DNA of 46,855 nucleotides from contig CAXKVV010000100.1 in NCBI GenBank assembly GCA_964058805.1, forward strand, positions 1-46,855, written 5' to 3'. Source of the stretch: Schoenoplectus triqueter (Eukaryota; Streptophyta; Magnoliopsida; Poales; Cyperaceae). Below are positions 22,801-32,800 of this stretch, in pieces (the first letter of the stretch is position 1; each line of letters begins with the position of its first letter). The translations under genes and the position numbers were made by a program. Below the pieces are notes generated by a model. It made no database searches. It saw only the letters and a program-made list of their open reading frames with translations, and had not been told where the DNA came from.

Positions 22801-25053
22801 TGAATGTTATTTGTTGCATCTACAACAAGAGCCGAGGAGGTTCATTCAATGTTTATGTCGCGTGCAATTTACTTCAAAAGTATATTCCTGAAGGATAGCT
22901 ATTTTATTTTGTTCTATGGAAGTTGCTATAGCCATACTATTTTTCTTTTTCATAAATTAGGTGTGCCTTGTACATTTGCATCTACGCCTCCAAGACTTCC
23001 TTACTGTTGCAGCTAAACAACTGGTATCTAATATAATTTTTTGCTTTTTCAGTTTTCTTTTGGCACCAGCTTATTTGTGTTTAGTTTGTGTTCTTCTAAA
23101 GATGGTTTGTTTAATTTTTCCAGAGTCCTACAGCTGTAAAGGAGGCAGTCTCAGTGGCAAACAATGCTTGTTGGGCTATTGGAGAAATTGCTATCAAGGT
23201 CTGTGCATATATTTTCAGAAAACATCTGATCGTGTTAATAGGCTAACAAGCAACACTTAAGCTTCAGTTTTCCTAAATGAACCCTAAATGGAGTTAACCT
23301 TAAAAAGAAACTTAATTTTTGTTCAATTATACCCTCAATTATGCAATTCAGCACCACAAAATACTAAAAAAGCTGAGCCAAAAGTCTGAAAATTGTTCGG
23401 CTAAACCTGTAATGGTACTTTGCAATTCAGTTCAAACCATTACTTGATAGGACCTGAACAGTACAGACATCTGATTTTATAATCATTGAGCATGAATTGA
23501 AGGACTATCTTGTGGAGAACTCAAAACAACTGAATTTGAAATTAAGTGCAGTCTCAATTCTAGCTGGAAACTAAAGAAGATAAGAACATGTGACTTATGC
23601 AGGCCGGCAAGGAAATATCTCCTGTGGTCTTGAATGTTATCTCGTACCTTGTGCCCATTCTCAAAAGTCCAGAGGTATGTTGTTACTGATAAGGAATTGC
23701 ATCATCTGTGGGTTCAGCAACAAAGCATTCTTAAATTGCATATATTATTGCTTAGACTATCTAGATTTCAACTACATAAACTTGCTTGTTTTATATATGT
23801 AACTACTTTTATATTTACTCACTGTAATGATAGGGTCTACACAAATCACTTCTAGAAAACAGTGCGATAACTTTAGGGAGATTGGGCTGGGTCTGTCCTG
23901 ATGTTGTCTCACCTCATCTCAACCACTTCATGCAACCTTGGTGTGATGTTTTATGCGTGTAAGTTCGTTATTTTATGTTTTTTTTATTTGGAATTCATTG
24001 CGCTAGTGCTGTTAATCCTAATAATTGGGCATATGCCAACTATTGGATTTTGGATATGTATGGAACATTGATGCTTTTTCTTGACTTAATTTTATTTTAC
24101 AATTTGCCTCCAGAATGGAAATTGAAATAAAGTTGGTTACTGATGCAGGATTAGGGATGATTTTGAGAAAGAGGATGCTTTCTGTGGTCTTTGTGCAATG
24201 GTAATTGTTTTCTTACCCTCTTTTGCTTTTTAATGTTTCGACCTTTTGTCAGCTGGAGACAAAATTTACATTTATTTACGGGCATCTTTTTGTCAAAATT
24301 AGGTGAGAACAAATCCACAATTAGCTGTGAGCTCCCTTCCCCACATCTGCAGAGCATGTGCTAGTTGGCATGTAAGGGATTCTCTATAATATTAAAGTTT
24401 TGGAAATTTTCTTTTCGTAATATGTAGAAGTTAAGAATTTATTCTGGTAAAACTTGTATGAGTCTGGTGACCTTCCATTATTGTCTCTTGTCCATATTTT
24501 ATATGGTGCATCTGGATCGCCCTTTGTTTCTCATCATATGATGAAAAATGATTTATTTTCTAGTTCGAGCATTATTTATGAAATCAAGAAGAATGATTGT
24601 TTGTTAATTAGAAATACAATTTTTATAACTTCAAAATAGTTCTGTACTTTGTTAAAAAGTTGTCTAGTGTATGAAATTTTATCAATTTTCTGGCCTGACT
24701 CGTTTATTGTTTGTCAGGAGATAAGAAGTCAAGATCTACACGCTGAAATAAGTCAGGTTTTGGCTGCTTATAAGCAGGTATCTTTTCTTTTTAATTTTGA
24801 AAGATCTTTCAAAAATTTTATTTGAAGAAACAAAACACAATCCAAAAAGAATAAATTTTGCTGAACTGGTACGCTACTGGTACAAGATTAATCTGTCTTG
24901 CGTTTATAGTAACATGCATCCTTTAATTCAAGTAATCTGATGATATGCAACTTTTTCCCCTCTTTTCTGTAGACACTGGGGCCTGGATGGGAACAGTGCA
25001 TGGCTACATTGGAACCTGAAATTGTTCAGAAGTTGACCAGATATGGTGTTTGA
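7812..25053 (+). CDS. TRN1: Transportin-1 (importin beta-2 karyopherin), 29 exons
   Basis: HEAT-repeat nuclear import receptor. Family knowledge: it carries PY-NLS cargoes such as hnRNP-like RNA-binding proteins through nuclear pores and releases them on RanGTP binding.

Exons: 7812-7994, 8622-8909, 9503-9592, 9691-9768, 9851-9931, 10058-10108, 10410-10495, 10789-10855, 10954-11010, 11102-11131, 11212-11271, 11456-11566, 11680-11793, 12394-12492, 20484-20609, 20815-20889, 21008-21079, 21459-21569, 21901-21984, 22239-22346, 22448-22549, 22961-23023, 23124-23198, 23603-23674, 23834-23958, 24149-24200, 24303-24371, 24718-24777, 24973-25053.

All junctions are GT-AG. The splice gives 889 codons without a stop, close to the roughly 895 of Arabidopsis TRN1. 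The acidic loop lies at about residues 309-365. Trp454 (CWTLSRF) and Trp729 ([10 protein letters not shown]) align with the cargo-binding Trp460 and Trp730 of human TNPO1. Intron 14 (12493-20483) is enlarged by transposons. Confidence 0.97.
9780..9793 (+). repeat. Poly-C tract in intron 4
   Basis: About 14 consecutive C residues a few bases after the exon 4 splice donor. Confidence 0.9.
11641..11658 (+). repeat. (CT)9 in intron 12
   Basis: A CT microsatellite that doubles as the polypyrimidine tract before exon 13. A similar CT run lies at 20741-20756 before exon 16. Confidence 0.9.
14547..14839 (-). repeat. 3' LTR of Copia-1
   Basis: 293 bp, the 3' LTR in element orientation. It starts TGTAAAG and ends CATCTTATA on the minus strand, with a TATATAAA box internally. 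It is preceded by the polypurine tract. Confidence 0.95.
14946..16829 (-). pseudogene. Copia-1 reverse transcriptase and RNase H
   Basis: An open stretch of 627 codons. A low-complexity Ser/Pro/His linker (about residues 20-130) is followed by the Copia RT (about 150-400) with W.Y..K in the fingers, [11 protein letters not shown], and the catalytic YVDDIIITG. RNase H (about 480-627) has [16 protein letters not shown] and the C-terminal [14 protein letters not shown]. The frame breaks about 25 codons before the expected end by a single-base shift, because the usual C-terminal block is readable in the adjacent frame. It is cut off from the integrase by a stop near 16926. Function is therefore lost or at best partial. 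Confidence 0.92.
16926..17858 (-). pseudogene. Copia-1 integrase core
   Basis: A 310-codon stretch covering the rve integrase catalytic core. [15 protein letters not shown] carries the first Asp, LRTDGGTEY the second, and [13 protein letters not shown] the Glu. The Copia-specific [20 protein letters not shown] region and a Ser-rich C-terminal linker follow. In-frame stops bound it on both sides, at about 17871 upstream, where a Trp codon is expected, and at 16926 downstream. Confidence 0.92.
17871..18470 (-). pseudogene. Copia-1 protease and GAG-pre-integrase domain
   Basis: The aspartic protease begins with DSGATNHM (18470 downward) and is followed by the typical beta-strand pattern [19 protein letters not shown] stop near 18150 separates it from the integrase zinc finger, which has [12 protein letters not shown] and a later C.DC (18131-17871). 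Both are recognisable Copia domains. The stop between them shows decay. Confidence 0.88.
18443..19586 (-). pseudogene. Copia-1 gag, frameshifted
   Basis: The N-terminus (19586 to about 19310) has the Copia gag start with [15 protein letters not shown]. The UBN2-type middle continues in another frame (19312-19079) with [18 protein letters not shown]. The C-terminal part (18994-18443) has [17 protein letters not shown], and only a damaged zinc knuckle (CQLCKR) remains. At least two frameshifts split it. The ATG at 19586 is the likely original start, about 70 bases inside the primer-binding site. Confidence 0.88.
19667..19957 (-). repeat. 5' LTR of Copia-1
   Basis: 291 bp, the 5' LTR in element orientation. 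Its inner end (T19667) touches the primer-binding site complement at 19655-19666. Confidence 0.95.
20038..20170 (+). repeat. Trinucleotide microsatellites
   Basis: (ATT)n at about 20038-20066 and (ATC)n at about 20140-20160, with a degenerate spacer, between the Copia-1 right LTR and the LINE tail in transportin intron 14. Confidence 0.85.
21204..21357 (+). repeat. Two-copy tandem duplication in intron 17
   Basis: A unit of about 77 bp beginning CAAAATATGCATC at 21205 is repeated at 21282 with only a handful of differences. It lies between exons 17 and 18 of transportin and leaves the splice sites intact. Confidence 0.85.
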
Positions 25054-26802
25054 CTGCAGATCTGCGATCTCAGATCATATTTTTCGTTATCTTTGTTTAT
25101 CCACCGAGAAACGGGGTCAAATGTTTTCCACTGAGATGGCTGACACCATGCCGTCTGGTACCAGCTGGGTCTTGGTCCAAATTTTCCATCATGCATCCAT
25201 TTATATGAGTGCAAGTTCGAACTGTTCGTGTGATTGATTTATTTATACCCTGGCTAGGTCTTCTAGGAAATTATTTACAGCTTAATTTGGGGGTTAGAAA
25301 AAAGAAAGGAGATAGGAGGGATCAAGGGGAATACTTCTAGTTACTACCATTAATCGTGGTTCATATGGTCCCTTTATTGAAGATAGTTTTGTTTATTTGA
25401 ATTGGGTTGAGTGGGGCTTGAGTTTCACATAAAGATTTGTACGTATGCTATTTTGGGGTCTTGATGAGCAATTTTTTTTTGCTGATTGTACTTGATGGTT
25501 TTATTTTCCCACAATAATCGATTTACTTGAGGGAAAAAAGAGGGACGTAAAGACTTGTATGTAAATGTAATGCATTTGTCTGGTCTGTTGCAGAATTGAA
25601 GTGTTTTGTGAAGTCGATAATCATAAAATACACCAATATGACTGAGCGCAACAACATGCTGAAACTATAAAAGAAATTATTATCATCCTCTGCTTCAGCA
25701 TGCATTAAAGCAGCAGTATCGTTAATTCTGTTGAATGTTCGTAAATCGTAGCGGCGTTGGAGGAAAGAATTCGGAAATCGCAAATGAATGGAAGTGGCCA
25801 GAGTAGAACATAGCGAATAAATGATATACTGCGAAACTAAGCAAAAAGGGGTACTGCTTAGTGGTTTGGTCTCATCTCTACCAAATTGGGCCATATCTGG
25901 ATTTAGAAGATCAGGAACCGTTAATGGTTTGGTCTTATCTCTGCCAAAATGGGGCCATATCTGGATTTAGAAAATCAGGAACCGTTAAACAATAAAAAAA
26001 ATAGATTAGGTGCTGTGTCAGCCACCATCCGTGGCCTATGTACTGCTTCAACTCAAACTTTCTTCCATTCACGGAACTGAGTAAAAGGGAAGCGACAAAT
26101 TGAATCGATTCTTATCATAAAATGTGTAGTATATAGCTTATAAAAGGGACGGAAGTTTTATTTTGCCCATCTTTGTTTTTCGAATATTTTACACTTAATA
26201 TCTTTGTTTAAAATTTTTAGCAATACCATCTCTACTTTCTAAACATGTGTTCACAAGTATATGTAAATACATGCATTCAGACACTATAAAATGATGAACA
26301 TATTTACAGAACTATTTTGATGACGTAGCCACTCCCATCTCAGCTGGCAGCTCTTTTATTAAAGCAGAATTTCCGTGTATTAAATAATTTTAATTTGTCT
26401 CCGGTCTGATTACTCCGAGCTGGAGATACGACCAGACGAGATGGATCTCCATTTCTATTTTTTATTTATTTTATCCGAAGAAATGGGGACCGTCGGTTCC
26501 ATGCCTCGATCCTCTGTAATGAGCGAAGATTCAAATCAAATGTGACGGGTCACTGATTAGTTACAACTTACACATGGACATGGGGCTTTTAACAGGTGGC
26601 GCACAAGCAGCAGCGAGGAATCCGAATTTGAGAAGACTTGTTAATTAGAATAGATTGATATTTATTCAGATGATATTTCCAATTGTGCACCATGTAGCGT
26701 CATCAATCATATGACAGCAAGATCAAACGGATTAATACTGAAACGTAACAATAGGGACGGATTAAAAATATCCATGATATTTCTTCATAGCAGCATCACT
26801 AA
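25054..26802. other. Intergenic spacer between convergent genes
   Basis: Holds the 3' UTR of transportin on the left and that of the BRCT gene on the right. No further gene is supported. A tandem duplication of about 62 bp lies at 25862-25985 (two copies of a GGTTTGGTCT.ATCTCT.CCAAA block). The open stretch on the minus strand at 25523-25894 has no recognisable domain. Confidence 0.6.
25862..25985. repeat. 62-bp tandem duplication
   Basis: The block from TGGTTTGGTCTCATC to AGGAACCGTTAA is repeated once directly adjacent with about five differences, downstream of the transportin gene. Confidence 0.85.
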
Positions 26803-29800
26803 TCATATCTCTTGGCTCATGTCAAATGCTTTGTCTCTAACTTTTTTCAACTTTCGAACTTTGATTCTTCCAAATAGATGGTTTTGTTCCCTCCTGAAAG
26901 GCGCTAATTCTCCTGCATAGAGCGTTTCGATTATCCAACTCACTGGCTGCGTGAGAATTATAAAGAAATAAATATTAGTCACATGGTAGAACTAACACCT
27001 GATTTATGGTGGCTTCAACAAATTTTCTGGAACTTGCAATGAATTGACATTTAATTATGTAAAGCTCTAATTAAAGTATTAACATGTACTGACCAGAGTC
27101 TGTATGCTGTGTTCAAGTGCGCACAACTTGAGATGGCGAGATGACCTTGCTTCATTCTCGACTAAAATAATACCAGTTTTGATATTTTCAGCTCTCAATC
27201 TGTGAGCTAAGCTTTGTAAAGATTGTAACACCTGACCTCCTCCATGCTACAACAAACAAGAACCCGGAACATGTTAATAATTAATACCATTTTTTTTTCA
27301 TCTTGCTGAATACATGACAATTAGATATTCCACTGCATATGCTTGTGCTCCACAAGTTATCACAAATCTTTTGCATTAATTACAACAACAACAAAGGCTT
27401 TCATTTTGTTCTTTCACATGTGATGTATCAAAATAAAACTTGTAGTTTTTTCTTTTTCTCGAGAAATTGTTGTTGCTTGTCAAAAAACAAAATATTGTTT
27501 TTCTTCAGTTGTAAGCATAAAAAATACTGATGCCATCAGCAACAATAGCAAAATGCATGCTGCTGCTGCAGACTTGCCTTTATAATATTAGAATATTTGG
27601 ACGAGAAGCCGACTTTCCCATAGAGCAAGAAGCCCATGCCATGAAAAATATGAGTATGGCTTCTGAAACAAAAGATATCTCTGTCCAAGTAACTCCAGGC
27701 AGATTCTCTAAGTTGCCTAACCAGATATCTAGCAATACAATAAGATACTTAACATCATTATAAATAAGCAAAAATGCTGGATGCTTCATCAATAGCATAC
27801 CCAATTAGTAACATCTCTTTTTATTTTGATTAATAAAATATCATAGCAGGCTCTTCGCCTGCTACTTCAAGAAAAAAAGGTATACACTCATATACCTAAT
27901 ATCTGTCATTAGAAGAACTAGCTAGTTATAGCAAAAGTTTTTGTATCAATTGGTTCTAGAAGCTTGGATTGGCTTTGACAACCTTTCTGTCTTTTGTTTC
28001 ATCCTTTATGTCCCTTCTAGGATATCTTAATTCTTCAGTTTTATAATAAAGAGTATAGCATTTTTTATCAAAAGAAGCTCCATTTAGAGCATAATTGAGG
28101 TCTGTGGAGGTTTCAACTCTAAAGTGACACTTAATTGTGCAACTGACCCTGACCACAAGCTGCAGAATTTGAGCTTCATTCAAAAAATAATGTTATATTG
28201 TAAAATTGAACTTACTTGGAAGGAGGCAAAAGATGACTGGCCTGAACTGAATCTACTACCCACTGAGGATGCAACACCCAGGAATCAATTGCACAACCAT
28301 ATAGAAATTTAGTTGTTGACACCTGTGTTAAAAGACACTGATTCAATAATGGAGCGAGTACAGGTCAAGATATCTCCACGCCCTGGCAAGTTGGTGAAAT
28401 CAACCTGATACTTCTTTTTTTTCAAATAAAATAAGCTGGCAGCTCATACCAGGTCAACTCAAGCCAACCTTATCTGACCATTTGGCAGAATGCCACATAC
28501 AACTGACTGAATACAACAGGTTAGCTCAGACCAGATCATTTTAGTTTTTAACAAAAAAAAACGCAACTGTACCAGAACCATTGCTACCCCTAACACCCTC
28601 AAAACAAATAGGAATGTCACAAAATCACCATTATCTATAAAGCATTAGAGTGATCATACTAAAGATAACAAAACTACCATCCATCCTCACTAAATGAAGA
28701 AAGGAGAAACATTCGGGAATTTATGTAGGAAAAAGAAGTCTTAAACGGTAATATCAATATAGTTCGTAACTTAGTATACATATATTTATAAATATGGGGG
28801 TCATATAGCAGAAGAATTTGTATAAAGATACAAGGTACCAACACACATCTGGTGAAGAAAATACATGTACAAAAATGTCACATATACATGTATAAATAAA
28901 AAAAAGGAGACATTGTGCCCCATTTTCACTACTTGGGATCTGCCAATGCTTATGTGATATCTATAATGTCTTTAGAAGGATGTGCTGGATCTTCTCGTCT
29001 TTCAGGATATATTATATTAGAAAATTTACAGGGCCATGCAAAAAAACTTAGAGCTAAATTGATTAAACTGACCTTTTTAGGACAGATAACAACAGGAGGC
29101 CTCCAGTGAGTAGACTTGACCAACTTGGCTCTTAAATCTGAAGGACAGTCTGGTAATTTTGTAAGAACATGACCTCCATATCTTCTGATGAGAGCCTGCA
29201 ATTCCCTCAACTTCGTGTTGGAGAGTCCAGTCAGTAGAAAATCTAAACCTTGAAAAATCATCTCTTTCCATTCTGTCCTTTTTCCACCAAAAGAGCTGCA
29301 TATCCTTTTTCTGATCTGAGAATCACAGTCCAAACCATACTTTGCTCCTTTTGTCTTTCTAGATTTTGAAGCTGAAAATTCATTACAATGAGCTTAGAAT
29401 CATAAAAGCCAAGAAGTTTATGCAATATGGGTAATATGGTAGGAAACAAAGTCTACAAGCAATTTTATAATTTCCAGAATCTCAACTTAAGCCCTTTAAA
29501 TAACTAATTATTTTTTCTGAACCACAGTTCAGTTTCTTTTATTTTCAGCAAATATCTAGAATTAAAGCAGTGGACCATTGATATATTTGGAAAAGTGAGG
29601 ATGCCTCTCAGAAATGTCAGAAAATGTATAAATAACATTAAAGCAGGTAGCTGGTGTATGTCCATGAACATTCAATATCCTTCATACGGGGTATAAACCT
29701 AAACCTTTCTGGATCGAAAGAGTTCAATTAAGTTTACTCAAGACCACCTTTTAGGATTTTAGACTAATCGGTTCCCTCAGTTCACCAAAAGTTTTGTGTA

Positions 29801-32800
29801 TTCAACACCAGATTTGTAAAAGCTTGAAAAGAAAAATGTGACTTACAGAAGTGGTCTTTTCTATGTTTCATCCTTTCACTCTTCGCCTCCTTGTTAACGT
29901 ATTCTGCATCTAAAAACCTAATTCTTTTATTTTTACTCCCTACCATTTCAACCACCACTCTAGTTTTCAAAGCTTTGTGTTTAATATTTGTATCTCCACA
30001 AAACTCATCTAACATGACATTAGAATCATCTAGATGTTTCTTATCAGAAGTTTGAGGTGCTTTATTAAACTGTCCATCTCTTATCCCCACACTGTATTTA
30101 TTAAGTGTATCCATTGTTCTTTTAACCACACCGGAACCATCTTGCACATTTTGCAGTCTGGATGAATTTTCTTGCGAATCAACCAGATTCTTCTCTTCCT
30201 TTGAAGTTTGATCCATACAAGGATTAGAAAGACTGCATGGCACTATAGAACAGAGAAAGCCAATAGACGAAAGATCCCCTTCACTAAGGCAATTGTTTCT
30301 TGCATTAGTTGGTGTACTTGAAGCAACTATCTCATTTCCATGCTCTTCTACTGGCGCAAAAGGGAATCCCAAGGTGTCCATCGATTCTGAAAGGAAGCTT
30401 GATTCTCGAACAAAAGGTTCTTTGATTTTTCCTGTGTAAGTCTTCCCTTGAATCGCAACTTCCTGATCCTTCTGAAATTGAATTGCTTATATGAAAATCA
30501 GAATTCGACATAACGATACTACTTGGCATGTTTTTGTGGAGGTCATATTTTGGAAAAAGCAGAAGATTTTGGAACTACTTGCCCCTATTTGTATATAACA
30601 GCTAAATGTTGGGTGTACAAGCACCGACTCTGCAATTATATATATTTTTTAAATGCGTGAAGAATTTTGTTTACATTCTTTCAGGGATTTCATTCAAACA
30701 TCTTGCCTCAAAGAAAATGCAAAGCATGATTAGATACAATTAATGACAAGATATTCATCTTAATGAAAGAAGATCGTCACGGGTACCAAAGAGCTGTTTT
30801 ACCTGAGGATTATTTTCAACTTCTTTCAAATTCTTTCCGATTCCACCAAAGTTATTTGGTCTTTCTGTTTCACTCTCTACAACAGCAGTATTTTCTTCCA
30901 TTGGACTTGGATTTCCAAGATTGAAAATCTGCAGTGTGTGTGTACTTTCTTTTATGGAACAAGGGACCAATATAGAATCACGATAATTGTCCAAACTATG
31001 AATATTAGAATTGCTATCTGGGGCCCAGTTGCAAAAGAAACCAACATCAGCATAAGCAGCAGCCATGGTACATTCGTCTAAGTCAGAGAGAGAACCTGTT
31101 TCATCATCGTTGATCTCCAAAGATGCATCTGAACCATTCTCAAACATTTGTTTCCGTGCCTCCTTTACCCAAAGAGCTGCTTCTACCCCATTACACACAG
31201 GAAAATAAGATGCATCTGAATCAAGTGAAACCACTTCTGTAATCACCATAGCTTCCGAGGCTGCTATACAAAGTTCAATTGCCTCCTCTATGTCAGCCTG
31301 TGACAGGGTTGGAGAGTCTATTTTGGTAGCTTTTATGTGGCTCTTTGTTTTTTCTGTCTGGATTTCCTGTACTTGAATTGCAGGTTTAGTACTAGTACAT
31401 CTACTTGTTTCATGGTTTGAAGTTAGAGGTGGGCTTTTGTCTTGAGACACTGTACAAGAAAGATGCAAGGAAAGATGAAGTGCCTGTTGAAGGAGAGTGC
31501 ATAAGAGTTGTAAGTATTAACAGATGACTATTATTCACAGAAGATCGAAGGAGTCACAGAAGATCTTAGCACTTTTACATCTACAGCGCAATTGTAATTA
31601 ATAGGATACAAACTGAATGTAACAAACTGTATTTGAATTACTCTAGAAGCTTCGCTTAATTACAAGAATTGTACAGCCTATATAAAGGCATTGTAACATT
31701 TTGAGAAAGATATAGAAAAACAGTTTACAATTTATTCATCTTCTTCCTCTGTCTCTTTCTCTCTTCTCCAAAGCTCATCTGAGCTTTTATGGTATCAGAG
31801 CATATTGCCTAACGGCGCAAGATCCATTCAAGAAATCTATTCCCCAAATCGATCTCTATTAAACCAAAAACAATGAATACTACTTCTCCTCATGATTCCG
31901 ATAATACTTCCGCTGCTACGAATCATATCTCTCTCGATCAAATCACTCACATCAACTCGTCGTTCAATACCAAATTAACAGACTCGAATTTCTTGACCTG
32001 GAAAAATCAGATCTTGCTCATTGTTGAAGGACATGATCTCGACGCTCACCTCCTTCATCCACCTCCTAATTCGACTGTTCGTGCTACCAATGGAAATGAG
32101 GTGCTCAATCCCGCCTATGTACTCTGGAAGCGTCAGGATAAGCTGTTAAACGCATGGATCCGATCCACCTTATCTGATTCCATCTTGTCTCAGGTCATGG
32201 CTGCTCCTACTTGTCGAGATCTGTGGATTGCATAACAACCCAGATTATGTCTGCCTCTTACACAAATCATTATATGGGCTAAGGCAGGCTCCACGAGCAT
32301 GGTTTGAAAAGCTTAGCTCCACTTTGACAAGCTATGGATTTAAATCTTCGGTTTATGACCCTTCTATGTTCATAGCTCACCATGCAAATCAAGTACTCAT
32401 TTTATTGGTCTATGTAGATGACATTATTGTCACAGGGAGTGATCCAGTCCAGGTTGATCAGTGTATCAAACAACTTAACTCTCGGTTTGCAATAAGGGAT
32501 CTTGGAAATTTGCATTTTTTTCTGGGTATTGAAGCAACACACACAAAGGATGGCCTATGTTTAACCCAAACCAAGTATCTTTGCGACTTGCTTAAGAGAG
32601 TTAACATGATCAATTGCACACCTGTTCTATCCCCCATGGCTTCTGGGACGGTTATTTCTCAAGCTGGCTCAGCACCTTGCAAAGATCCTTTTCTATTTAG
32701 AAGTGTCATTGGAGCATTGCAATACGCAACACTCACACGACCTGATATCTCCTTCTCTGTAAACAAGCTGGCTCAATTCATGCATACACCCACTGAAGAT

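Noticed and set aside
27959..28180. Possible extra BRCT-gene exon (open minus-strand frame between exons 7 and 8)
   Set aside because: Its acceptor and donor phases do not fit both neighbours, and its translation lacks BRCT character. The direct exon 7-8 join keeps frame.
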